DNA of 64,000 nt. Origin: Streptomyces natalensis ATCC 27448. Its GTDB lineage: Bacteria > Actinomycetota > Actinomycetes > Streptomycetales > Streptomycetaceae. Below the pieces are notes generated by a model, which saw only the letters and a program-made list of their open reading frames with translations, made no database searches and had not been told where the DNA came from. Position 1 is the first letter of the stretch, and each line of letters starts with the position of its first letter. The translations under genes and the position numbers were made by a program. Location of the stretch: NCBI RefSeq assembly GCF_000935125.1, contig NZ_JRKI01000062.1, positions 124,001-188,000 of the forward strand. The letters are read 5' to 3'. Of the stretch, positions 25,675 through 34,069 are shown piece by piece.

Positions 25675-26130
25675 TACGCCCTCATCTGACATCGTCCCGG
25701 CCCCGGCTACGGTCCCCGCACCGGCCAGCCACCCCCAGCGAACCTGATGAGGGACCTGGTGAGGGACCTGGGCACGAGAAGGTGCTCACGGACGAGCGCA
25801 TGGGGCCCATCGACGGCTCGGACTCGGACTCGGACTCGGACTCGGCACGGCCCCGTTCAGTGGGGCGTCAGCGGACGACCTTGACGGCCGGTGACCATCC
25901 AGGACGCCCGCCGAAGCGATCCGGGAGGCGACGGCCGCCCGCGGCGGCCGCAGACGTTCGCCGACGTCGACCGCCCCCGACGGTGTGCTGCATACGTTCC
26001 GCGCAGGCACCTGACGGACAGGGCGTCAGCTGCTCGCGCAGCTGGGTCAGCGGCGTCTTCGTCTCCTGCTGGGAGGGACACCGGCAATCGGCCTGACCAG
26101 CGGACTCCCCGGTCGGGCGCCTTGAGCCGT
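25675..26130. other. Gene-free stretch with GGACTC repeat
   Basis: 456 bp between the response regulator and the dynamin-like gene. It contains four perfect GGACTC copies at 25820-25843 preceded by a variant copy. Short frames here lack ribosome sites and family resemblance. It probably marks the boundary between core genes and an accessory segment. Confidence 0.5.
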
Positions 26131-28200
26131 CTATCGAGCCAGCGCGGTCAGCGTCCTCACGATGCTCACGCCTCGTTGGGAGACCGGTTCCAGCTGGCTG
26201 ATTCGCGTTTGGCGGTCGAGGTTCTCCTGAGCGGAAAGTCGCTGGCGGATCCTGGTGATCTGCTGGCTCAACTCGTTCCTGCGTTCGGTCAGGATGCCCA
26301 ACGCGTTGGCAATCACATCGCTGCCGACAGCCGCCGCCGTAGCCTGGAACCGTTCCCTCGCCCCCTGCGCGGCGTTGTCGAGATGGCCAATCAGTTCTTG
26401 CCGCTGGAGGTCGAGTGACGAGCCTCTGGTCTTGCGGTAGTGGACGGCTTCGAAAAGCGCCATGCCGCCCAGAATGGCCGCTCCCACCGGCAGCAGAGTG
26501 CCTCCACTGGCCAGCCCGAGCGACGTGGCGGCTCCCCCCATCGCGCCCGCGGCACCGGTCACTGCCGTGATCCGCTTCAGAACGTCCCTGGCATGGCTGT
26601 GCCGCTCTTTGGCATCGCGCGGCACGATCAGGTCCGCGACGTCCAGCGAGCGCAGCTGCCCCAGATCGCCGGCCATGACCTCATCCCGCAAGTGCTGGTC
26701 CAGAAGCCTGAGAACGTCGGTCTTGAACGCGTCGAACTGCATGTCCCACCGTGTCGCCGGACCGGCAGGCTCAGTCATCCAGCCCCGCATCTCCTGGATC
26801 TTCCGCACTTCGATCTCGTTGTCGACAGCGGGTTTCCGGATATCGCCCTGCCGGATCTGGTCGTCCAGGACGTCATGCAGATGGGAGGCCAAGGTGGGGC
26901 TACGGTCGAATGCGAGATCCGCTGCGTGGATACGCCTCTGGAGCATCCTTTCCAGCTCCGAACTCAACCCCTCAATGGCGCTGTTGAGTTCTTGCTGGAG
27001 TGTCGTCAGGGCCGAAAGATTGCCTTTCAGCGCATTGTGCGGAGCGCGTTCGGCTTCCAGCGCGCGTACGAGCGCGCGAGAGTGCGGACGTACGACAGCA
27101 CGAGCTTCTTCGACGATCTGCTGCAGGTGCTTGCGCCCACTGTCCTGCTCAATCACCTTCCGCAGCCGCTCACGAAGGTCTTCCATATGGCTTTCACCGA
27201 CGAGAGCGGCCCCCGCAGCCGGGTCGTAATGGCCACCGTCCGGGTCCAGCGCGAGCTGCCCACGCGCCTCCAGCGCCGGCGACACGGCCATGAAGCCCGA
27301 ACCAATGAATCCCGCGTCGGGGCGGCCGTCTGGCAGCCGGAAGTTGTCAGCGAGAAACCGTTCGTTCTCCTCGACGGTTGCCTGCCACGCGGGCTTGTCG
27401 TCCAGACCGAGATCCGCCGCCTTGTCGATCGCGGTGACGACCCAGATGACTTTCTTGCCCGTTTGCTTGTGATGGTCGTAGAGAAAACGGATCAACGACA
27501 GATCGGAGTCATCGAGCGTGCGCGTCGAAGTGGCGACATAGAGGAAGCAGTCGGCGTCCTGCATGCGAGCACGCACAATCGCATCGTGCGCCTTGTTCGT
27601 CGAACCGTGCCCTGGCAGATCGTAGAGTTTCGCCTGCAACGTGAAACTGCTGACGAGCAGCTGGATTTCGTCGACCTCACGGTTGCGGTGCCCGTCGAGA
27701 CGGCCGCTGTGGGTGTTGGTACGCAGACTTGACGCGTACGAGGCCACCGTGGCCGGAGTGGGAGAGGGGCCAATGTCTTCCCAGCTCCAGGAACCGGAGA
27801 AGCGCACCCTGAGAAATCCACGGCCCGAACAGTCCCGGCCCTCGACGGCCTGCCGCTGGGCGACAGGTTCCACCGTAGCCGGGCAGGTGCTCGTCGGCCG
27901 GGTATCGGAAGGCAGCAGCCCGATGTATTTCCTGGCGTTCCCTACGATTTCGAGCTGCAAGCCACCTTGAAGGCCGCTCAGCAGGAAACTCTTTCCGGAA
28001 GAGAAGGCACCCAGCAACGCCACATTCATCAGGACCGAGGACGCTCGTGCTCGCAGCGCCTCGACCCGTTTCAGAGCGGCAGCGAGAGCATCCACAGCGA
28101 TGCCGCTATCCGCCGAGAGCGCCCCCAGCGATGTGAGCCACTGCTCGGCTTCCTCAAGTGCGTCTTCCAGGTCCATCTGGACGCCGGCGATGTCGGTCAC
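26131..28200 (-). CDS. Bacterial dynamin-like GTPase
   Basis: A 689-residue protein. The GTPase domain has G1 GAFSSGKSFLLSG (about residues 64-76), a G2 threonine in SDTRPTSTCP, G3 DLPGHGSTNKA and G4 TAIDKAADLG in place of TKxD. After about residue 380 the protein is helical and coiled-coil rich, and near 555-590 there is a hydrophobic stretch (VTGAAGAMGGAATSLGLASGGTLLPVGAAILGGMALF) that could be the membrane paddle. Dynamins remodel membranes; bacterial ones such as DynA, LeoA or the IniA group serve in fusion, vesicle release, cell division or phage tolerance. It has no partner dynamin next to it. GC content and codon use are less extreme than in flanking core genes, suggesting horizontal acquisition. 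Confidence 0.82.
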   Translation of the reverse strand: MTDIAGVQMDLEDALEEAEQWLTSLGALSADSGIAVDALAAALKRVEALRARASSVLMNVALLGAFSSGKSFLLSGLQGGLQLEIVGNARKYIGLLPSDTRPTSTCPATVEPVAQRQAVEGRDCSGRGFLRVRFSGSWSWEDIGPSPTPATVASYASSLRTNTHSGRLDGHRNREVDEIQLLVSSFTLQAKLYDLPGHGSTNKAHDAIVRARMQDADCFLYVATSTRTLDDSDLSLIRFLYDHHKQTGKKVIWVVTAIDKAADLGLDDKPAWQATVEENERFLADNFRLPDGRPDAGFIGSGFMAVSPALEARGQLALDPDGGHYDPAAGAALVGESHMEDLRERLRKVIEQDSGRKHLQQIVEEARAVVRPHSRALVRALEAERAPHNALKGNLSALTTLQQELNSAIEGLSSELERMLQRRIHAADLAFDRSPTLASHLHDVLDDQIRQGDIRKPAVDNEIEVRKIQEMRGWMTEPAGPATRWDMQFDAFKTDVLRLLDQHLRDEVMAGDLGQLRSLDVADLIVPRDAKERHSHARDVLKRITAVTGAAGAMGGAATSLGLASGGTLLPVGAAILGGMALFEAVHYRKTRGSSLDLQRQELIGHLDNAAQGARERFQATAAAVGSDVIANALGILTERRNELSQQITRIRQRLSAQENLDRQTRISQLEPVSQRGVSIVRTLTALAR

Positions 28201-28800
28201 GGTCCCCCTCGATCCGTTACGAGCCGCACACAGCAGTGCAGGAACTGCCGGGATATCCCGACCAGGCCGATGACGCCCGACGGCCGAAGTATTGTGCCTC
28301 CAACTGCCAGGCGTGGAACAGTAGTTAGTCTCCAGGGCTCTGGCAAATGCTCTTCGATGAAGAAGGCCGCGCCCACTCCGCCGTGGATGCCGTGTTCAGC
28401 GGTATGCGGACGGATGCGGACGGTGGGGGTTCCGGCGGGGCGGGTGAGGCCGAGCAGGAGCACCCGGCGGCGAGGCCGACATCGAGGGAGGCATCGACGC
28501 GGGTGAGGTCGACGCCACGCGGCAGCGGGTCCAGGCCGACCACGACGACGCGCCTGTCCGTGGTCGCGGACGTGCTGGGTCCGGCCGGGGCGGACCGGCA
28601 GCCGGGTGCCGAAGCGGGTGCCGCGGAACCGCAGCAGCGCCATGGCGATGTCCACGATCAGCAGGCGTTCGCCGAAACACGGGATGGAGGCTTGCGGTTC
28701 GGCCAGGCCGCCCAGGGAGGCGCAGTGCGTTCGTCGTCCACGTACTCTCCGGGGCGATCGTCGGCTGGTCCGCCGCCACCAGCATCCACAGCCACCAGCA
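28201..28800. other. Degenerate region without a supported gene
   Basis: Reading frames on both strands break repeatedly and have biased composition. A minus-strand stretch (ERLLIVDIAMALLRFRGTRFG around 28590-28670) looks protein-like but cannot be joined to a full frame, so this is probably decayed mobile or accessory DNA leading into the IS3 remnant. Confidence 0.5.
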
Positions 28801-28805
28801 AGCGA

Positions 28806-29020
28806 GCCAAACTCATCCTCGACGCCGGCATCCACGCCTCGATCGACACCGCCGGTGACGCCCTGGACAACGCACTCGTGGAGTCCAGATCGGCCTCTGC
28901 AAAACGGAGTTGGTCAATCCCCGCAAGCCATGGCGCGGCCTCACCGATCATGACACCCGACACCAGCCTCAACCGGCGGCTGAAGTCAACGCACAGGGCC
29001 TCCGCCAACCCCCGAGTGCC
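28806..29020 (+). mobile_element. IS3-family transposase remnant
   Basis: A broken piece of an IS3/IS150-type transposase catalytic core. One frame reads HASIDTAGDALDNALVES and, after a frameshift, the next reads IGLCKTELVNPRKPWRGL, which correspond to the conserved block around the third acidic catalytic residue (SIGSVGDSYDNALAES...GLYKTELI). Both ends are missing and no terminal inverted repeats are seen, so it is not mobile. Confidence 0.75.
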
Positions 29021-29128
29021 TCAACTCCTCTCTGTGGTAACACTTTTACTGGCAGATGCGCGTCGCGTCAGCGAGACGCGAAGCGGTGAATGGACTTCAC
29101 TCGGCAAGGTTGGCCAAGGGGGACTCGC

Positions 29129-29830
29129 GTGACGTCAGCAGACCCGACAGGACAGGCGTGGAACACGACTGCCGATGCCTTGCCCACACCCGAGGGGCCG
29201 CCACCGCCCGCCCTCCCGCCGCAACCATCGGTCGCGCCACTGCCTGCCGCCGACCCCTATCCCGATGTGCCACCGGCGGCCTCGGCACAGTCGATCATCG
29301 GGGTCAGCCTGCGGGTCAGCGGACGATTGCTCTGGGTCGGTGACGCCTATTACCCGCTCCAGAACATCGCCCGGGTGTACACGCTCACTATCCACCCCCG
29401 GCGCAGGGACGCCGTCCTGCTCTTTGCGAAGCGGCTGCTGATCATCGGGGCCGCGACGACACTCCTTGGGCTGCTCGCTGCCCTGATGGGCTCGTCCAGC
29501 AGCGGCGGTTCCCCCGGGCTCACCGCCCTTGTCGTGGTCGTCGCGGTTGCGGCGCTGATCTATTCCCTCGTGGAGATGGTGAATGTACTCGGCGCGCCGT
29601 CGCACTTTGTCATGGCCGTCGAGACGTCCGGCCCCTCCACCGCAGTGGTGACCAGCCCCGACCAGGACCAACTGAGGCGGCTCACCCAGCAGATCGCCGA
29701 CGCGATCGAGAACCCGAAGGCGGAGTTCGAGGTGCGGGTGGACACCGTCACGATCAGCCCCAAGCACTATTACTTCGGAGACAACGTCAACATGTACGGC
29801 GGCACCGGCAACGTAGGGATGGCGAGCTGA
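29129..29830 (+). CDS. DUF6232 membrane protein with C-terminal GNVG motif
   Basis: A 233-residue protein. A Pro-rich N-terminal tail (about 1-50) is followed by ISL-type sequence IIGVSLRVSGRLLWVGDAYYPLQNIARVYT, two membrane helices (about 103-125 and 133-155), then a cytoplasmic segment ending DTVTISPKHYYFGDNVNM and YGGTGNVGM. The body matches the DUF6232 family as I know it. The GTG start follows AAGGGGGA. The C-terminal motif recurs at the N-terminus of the next protein, whose ATG overlaps this stop codon (TGATG), implying the two act together. Function unknown. Confidence 0.75.
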   Translation: MTSADPTGQAWNTTADALPTPEGPPPPALPPQPSVAPLPAADPYPDVPPAASAQSIIGVSLRVSGRLLWVGDAYYPLQNIARVYTLTIHPRRRDAVLLFAKRLLIIGAATTLLGLLAALMGSSSSGGSPGLTALVVVVAVAALIYSLVEMVNVLGAPSHFVMAVETSGPSTAVVTSPDQDQLRRLTQQIADAIENPKAEFEVRVDTVTISPKHYYFGDNVNMYGGTGNVGMAS

Positions 29831-30192
29831 TGAGCGGCGGAGACCAGCACTACTACTTCGGCGGCGGCGACCACGTCACCATGCATGGCGGCTCGGGCAA
29901 CGTCGGCATCGACAAGCGCATCACTCCAGCCCAAGAGGTGCCCCAAGCCGTTCAAGAGGCCCTCCATGAGCTCCTGACCCTGGTCCAGGAGCTGCGCGCC
30001 CAGGTCCCGCCGGCCAGCGCCGACGCCCTCGACGACGCGCTGCCGGCACTCCGTGCCGAGTCGAACGTCCAACCGCAGGAGCGGCACCGCGCACTGCTCT
30101 CCGTCGCGGGCATCGCCGCGACCGTCGGCGCGCTCGGCGTACCGACCGTCGAGGCCATCAACAAGATCCTCGAACTCATCGGCGCTAAGTGA
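29830..30192 (+). CDS. Small helical protein with N-terminal GNVG motif
   Basis: A 120-residue protein that begins with a motif HYYFGGGDHVTMHGGSGNVG, nearly the same as the end of the preceding DUF6232 protein, followed by an all-helical region (EVPQAVQEALHELLTLVQELRAQV, PQERHRALLSVAGIAATVGALGVPTVEAINKILELIGAK) with an amphipathic, moderately hydrophobic C-terminus. No enzyme motif is present. The arrangement suggests an adaptor or effector recruited by like-with-like contact of the motif; that is inference. Confidence 0.7.
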   Translation: MSGGDQHYYFGGGDHVTMHGGSGNVGIDKRITPAQEVPQAVQEALHELLTLVQELRAQVPPASADALDDALPALRAESNVQPQERHRALLSVAGIAATVGALGVPTVEAINKILELIGAK

Positions 30193-30411
30193 GCCCCTGG
30201 GCGTAAGCCCCACTCCTCCGACGCGAACTCACCGACACCGCACGGACTCTCGTGCGGCGAGGCTGTTTGCACAACGACCGCGCCAAGAAGGGTGTTGATG
30301 CAGCTGAGTCCCGCGAGGGGCTGGGGGGAGGCGGCGGGGGCCTGGACGGTGGCGCAGGGAACGCGCTGTCGGAGATGCCGGGAACGTGGCCAGGGGCAAG
30401 AGGAGGCTCGG

Positions 30412-30869
30412 CGCATTCCGCAACGCGCGCCCACGCGGCCGGAGCCGACCTGAAGGACATCCAGGAGGTGCTCGGTCACTCCTCGATCACGATCACGGCG
30501 GACACGTACCCGAGCTTCCTGCCAGAGACCGACCGGGCGATCCCCGAGGCCGCCGCCCGCCTCTTTCCTCGCGCCCGCCGGACGGAACAGGCCGCCGCAG
30601 ACGACGCGGACCTCGAATCGAACGAGGAACCCGAAGCCGTAGCCGTAGCCGTAGCGGATGGTGCCGGTGAATCCGCAGCCGAACCCGGCCCTGGTGCCCC
30701 ATCCGCTCACGCACCGCGCGCACGCAAACGGCCCCGGACGAAGAGCCCGAGGCCGAAGAAGACGCCTCCCTGGGGAGAAACCCCAGGTCAGCGACTTAAC
30801 GCGCAGAGCCCCCTGTCGGATTCGAACCGACGACCTTCGCTTTACAAGAGCGGCGCTCTGACCAGCTGA
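30412..30869 (+). pseudogene. C-terminal remnant of a tyrosine integrase
   Basis: The frame gives TRAHAAGADLKDIQEVLGHSSITITADTY and AIPEAAARLFPRARR, the last part of a phage-type integrase including the LGH(S)S box and the catalytic Tyr in TADTY. The upstream catalytic Arg regions are gone. The tail continues into the adjacent tRNA-Thr on the opposite strand, as is usual for integrase genes next to their tRNA attachment site. It marks a lost integrative element. Confidence 0.82.
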
Positions 30870-30880
30870 GCTAAGGAGGC
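30807..30880 (-). tRNA. tRNA-Thr (anticodon TGT)
   Basis: On the minus strand GCCTCCT/AGGGGGC form the acceptor stem (with one G-U pair), the D arm is GCTC...GAGC, the anticodon stem-loop CCGCT-CTTGTAA-AGCGA... places TGT as anticodon, and the T arm is GTCGG-TTCGAAT-CCGAC. CCA is not encoded. An integrase remnant abuts its 3' end, so this tRNA has served as an integration site. Confidence 0.95.
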
Positions 30881-31045
30881 GTGCGTGAAGCAGTGTACCC
30901 AGGCGTTGCGGATGCCCGTCGCCCTATATCCGTGAGCCGGGACGCCGGTCGCGGCCATGATCGTCGGGAGGGCGGAGAATATTCGTGGCCGCAGGCTACT
31001 GACACCGGGCCGTGTCGCGGGTAGCGTCACGGCAAGTCCACCCGT

Positions 31046-31061
31046 GGTGGACTACACCACT
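31046..31061. promoter_or_regulatory. dre-like palindrome upstream of msiK
   Basis: GGTGGACTACACCACT, a GTGG-N6-CACC palindrome with the CTA-CACC core seen in DasR sites, 53 bp before the msiK start. It is similar to the nagK-side site at 8854. DasR control of msiK is inferred from this. Confidence 0.55.
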
Positions 31062-31113
31062 CCTTTTACTCGGATCGTCCGGCACGTTCCTGCCGGTGAA
31101 GGGACATATCACC

Positions 31114-32250
31114 ATGGCTACGGTCACCTACGACCAGGCAACCCGCATTTACCCGGGTTCCGACAAGCCCGCCGTCGACAAGCTCGACATCTCCATCGAG
31201 GACGGCGAATTCCTCGTCCTCGTCGGCCCCTCCGGATGCGGCAAGTCCACCTCGCTGCGGATGCTCGCGGGGCTGGAGGACGTCGACGGAGGCGCCATCC
31301 GCATCGGGGACCGCGATGTCACCCACCTGCCGCCCAAGGACCGGGACATCGCGATGGTGTTCCAGAACTACGCCCTGTACCCGCATATGACGGTCGCCGA
31401 CAACATGGGCTTTGCGCTCAAGATCGCCGGTGTACCGAAGGCGGAGATCCGGCAGAAGGTCGAGGACGCGGCGAAGATTTTGGATCTTACGGAGTACCTG
31501 GGGCGCAAGCCCAAGGCGCTCTCCGGTGGCCAGCGGCAGCGGGTCGCCATGGGCCGGGCCATCGTCCGGGAGCCGCAGGTGTTCCTGATGGACGAGCCGC
31601 TGTCCAACCTGGACGCCAAACTGCGCGTGCAGACCCGTACGCAGATCGCGGGGCTCCAGCGGCGCCTGGGGATCACGACGGTGTACGTCACGCACGACCA
31701 GGTCGAGGCCATGACGATGGGCGACCGGGTGGCCGTGCTCAAGGACGGGCTGCTCCAGCAGATCGACTCGCCGCGGAACATGTACGACCGGCCGGCGAAC
31801 CTGTTCGTGGCCGGATTCATCGGCTCGCCGGCGATGAACCTGGTCGAGGTGCCGATCACCGACGGCGGGGTGAAGTTCGGCAACAGCGTGGTCCCGGTGG
31901 GCCGGGAGGCGCTGACCGCGGCCGCCGACAAGGGCGACCGTACGGTGACCGTGGGCGTGCGGCCCGAGCACTTCGAGATCGTCGAGCAGAACGGGGCCGC
32001 GGCGAAGTCGCTGTCCAAGGAGGCGGCGGACGCCCCGGCGGGCCTGGCCATCACGGTCAACGTCGTCGAGGAACTCGGCGCGGACGGCTATGTCTACGGC
32101 ACCGCGGAGGTCGGCGGCGAGGTCAAGGACCTGGTCGTACGGGTCAACGGCCGCCAGGTCCCGGAGAAGGGCACCCAGCTGCACGTCGTGCCGATGCCGG
32201 GTGAGACGCATGTGTTCTCCACCTCGTCCGGGGAGCGGCTCAGCGACTGA
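31114..32250 (+). CDS. msiK: Multiple-sugar ABC transporter ATPase
   Basis: A 378-residue ABC ATPase of the MalK/UgpC class. Walker A is GPSGCGKST (about residues 37-45), the Q-loop follows in VFQNYALYPHMTV, the signature is LSGGQRQRVAMGRAI, Walker B is VFLMDEPLSNLD, and the switch His is in VTHDQVEAM. The C-terminal third is the OB-fold regulatory domain. In Streptomyces one MsiK energises many sugar importers whose operons lack an ATPase; this gene stands alone without permeases, as expected, and could serve the sugar-binding protein at 7367-8638. Confidence 0.95.
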   Translation: MATVTYDQATRIYPGSDKPAVDKLDISIEDGEFLVLVGPSGCGKSTSLRMLAGLEDVDGGAIRIGDRDVTHLPPKDRDIAMVFQNYALYPHMTVADNMGFALKIAGVPKAEIRQKVEDAAKILDLTEYLGRKPKALSGGQRQRVAMGRAIVREPQVFLMDEPLSNLDAKLRVQTRTQIAGLQRRLGITTVYVTHDQVEAMTMGDRVAVLKDGLLQQIDSPRNMYDRPANLFVAGFIGSPAMNLVEVPITDGGVKFGNSVVPVGREALTAAADKGDRTVTVGVRPEHFEIVEQNGAAAKSLSKEAADAPAGLAITVNVVEELGADGYVYGTAEVGGEVKDLVVRVNGRQVPEKGTQLHVVPMPGETHVFSTSSGERLSD

Positions 32251-32357
32251 CCGGAACCGGTGAACGAGGCGACGGCGGCGACGCCGGGGGCGCACCCCGG
32301 TAGCGCCGCCGTTGTCCGTGCCGACGAGCGACGGACGGGCGCCTTCGCCCCGCCGCC

Positions 32358-32496
32358 GCGCTCCCGTAGGGGGGCGACGCATGCCGCCTGCGCCCCAAGC
32401 CGCGCCCCCGTACCGGAGGGCGACGCAGACCGCCTACACCCCGCCGCCCCTCCGTACCGGAGCGTGACGAACCGGCGCCTCTGCCCCGCAGCCCGG
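32358..32496. repeat. Three imperfect ~45-bp repeats after msiK
   Basis: Three degenerate units of the form C(C/T)CCGTA(C/G)(C/G)GGnGnGACG...CGCCT..(C/A)CCCC are arrayed in the 407-bp space between msiK and the next gene. A frame crosses them but its translation is compositionally biased (Ala/Pro/Arg) and unlikely to be a protein. No strong terminator hairpin was found. Confidence 0.5.
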
Positions 32497-32657
32497 CTCG
32501 CTACACCCGCCACGCCGTCAACTGCCCTCAAATAACCCGGCAGAACGGGCTTTTCGGACCGATGCGTCAACCCCATGACAGCCCCGACGAGCCATTTCAT
32601 CCCTCGATAGGGTGACCAAATGTCGCCAAATCATCACTCCTCGCTACCATCGCGACC

Positions 32658-33107
32658 GTGAACTCCGCAGCCCGCCGCATCGGCCGAACCCTCGCCCTTG
32701 TCCTGCCCGTCGTCCTCGTACTCTCCGGGACTCTCGCGGTCACCCGCGTCCCGTGGGCGTCGACGTCGACCGGCTCGCAGATGCTGACCGCGTCCACCGG
32801 GAAGGCCACCACCAAGGCCGGCCCGCTGGCCCGTAAGGCACCGCAGGACGCCCTTCGCGACCGCCTCCTGGAGGACCTCCAGGACGAGAACCCCAGTGTC
32901 GCCCTCACCCACCTCCAGGAGGCAGTCAACGCCCGGCCCTCATTGGCCAAGCACTGTGCGTCCATCGCCCGGGCCCTCGGCCGGGCCGCGGCCGCCAAGT
33001 ACGAGGACAAGTTCGGAGCCCCGCACCTCGCTCAGAAATACTCCCGCCCTGTCTGCGACACCTCCTACGCCACGGGTGTGCTCGACGGTGTCGCCGCCGG
33101 CCAGTGA
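32658..33107 (+). CDS. Secreted or membrane-anchored hypothetical protein
   Basis: A 149-residue protein with a signal-anchor at residues 8-28 (RTLALVLPVVLVLSGTLAV) and an extracytoplasmic helical domain with two cysteines (KHCASIARALG, RPVCDTSYATG) that could form a disulfide. No lipobox. The GTG start has a poor ribosome site. Function unknown; the gene next to msiK is common in Streptomyces by my recollection. Confidence 0.7.
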   Translation: MNSAARRIGRTLALVLPVVLVLSGTLAVTRVPWASTSTGSQMLTASTGKATTKAGPLARKAPQDALRDRLLEDLQDENPSVALTHLQEAVNARPSLAKHCASIARALGRAAAAKYEDKFGAPHLAQKYSRPVCDTSYATGVLDGVAAGQ

Positions 33108-33137
33108 TCTCGGCCCGCACCGCATAGGGTGCGCACC

Positions 33138-33866
33138 ATGGCAGACGCCCCGCACCCGTACCCCACGCAGGCCGTGGTCCTGGCCGGCGGCCAGGGTTCG
33201 CGTCTGCGCCCGTATACCGACGACCGGCCCAAGCCGATGGTCGAGATTCCCGGGACCGGGAGCCCGATCATCGGCCATCAGCTGAACTGGCTGGCCGAAG
33301 AGGGCGTCACCGACGTCGTCATCTCTTGCGGCCATTTCGCCGAGGTGCTCCAGGACTGGCTGGCGAGCGCCCGACTGCCCTTGCGCGTCACGACCGTTGT
33401 CGAGACCGAACCGCTGGGCCGCGGCGGCGGACTCAAATACGCCGCCGCCTCCCTCCCCCGCCCCGAAGAGCCCTGGTACGCCACCAACGGCGACATCTGG
33501 ACCCGCTTCCCGCTCCGCGAGATGGCCGCCTTCCACCACGAGCGCGACGCCGAGGCCACCCTCGCACTGGCCCGTCCGCGGATCCCCTGGGGCGTCGTGG
33601 AGACCGACGCCTTCGGACACGTCCTGGACTTCATCGAGGCCCCGCCGTCCCCGTATCTCATCAATGCGGGCGTCTACGCCTTCTCCGCGGCCTTCCGGGA
33701 CCTGCTGCCCGCCCGTGGCGACCACGAGCGCACCACCTTCCCGCGGCTGGCCCGCGAACGCCGCCTGGCCGGCTACCCGCTGCCGCACGGCGCCTACTGG
33801 CGTGCCATCGACACTGCCAAGGACCTCATCGAGGCCGCCAAGGAGCTGGGTACGCACGGGCGTTGA
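33138..33866 (+). CDS. Sugar-phosphate nucleotidyltransferase
   Basis: A 242-residue single-domain nucleotidyltransferase. VVLAGGQGSRLRPYTDDRPKPMVEI is the signature nucleotide-binding and catalytic segment of the glucose-1-phosphate thymidylyl-/mannose-1-phosphate guanylyltransferase group; GDIW carries the metal-binding Asp and LINAGVY is the conserved sugar-binding block. The C-terminal beta-helix of GDP-mannose pyrophosphorylases is absent. The NDP-sugar produced is not predictable from sequence alone. Confidence 0.85.
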   Translation: MADAPHPYPTQAVVLAGGQGSRLRPYTDDRPKPMVEIPGTGSPIIGHQLNWLAEEGVTDVVISCGHFAEVLQDWLASARLPLRVTTVVETEPLGRGGGLKYAAASLPRPEEPWYATNGDIWTRFPLREMAAFHHERDAEATLALARPRIPWGVVETDAFGHVLDFIEAPPSPYLINAGVYAFSAAFRDLLPARGDHERTTFPRLARERRLAGYPLPHGAYWRAIDTAKDLIEAAKELGTHGR

Positions 33867-34069
33867 GCCCTCGGAGCGCCCGCGGCTGCCCACTCTCCGG
33901 CCATCCGGTACCGCCTGTTCGGCACCCGCACCCGCACCCGCACCCGCACACACGATTGTCCCGGTGCATCCGCGACTATCCCTGTACGTCATGACTGTCC
34001 CGGTACACGCGACTGTCCCCGACCCCCATGTCGCGGGTGATCGGGGACAGCGGTACGGCCCGGACGGGG

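Noticed and set aside
26440..27732. A 430-codon open frame opposite the dynamin-like gene
   Set aside because: Antisense to a protein with intact GTPase motifs; no motifs or ribosome site of its own.
32260..32535. A 91-codon frame after msiK
   Set aside because: It runs through degenerate repeats, is Ala/Pro/Arg-biased, and has no convincing start region.
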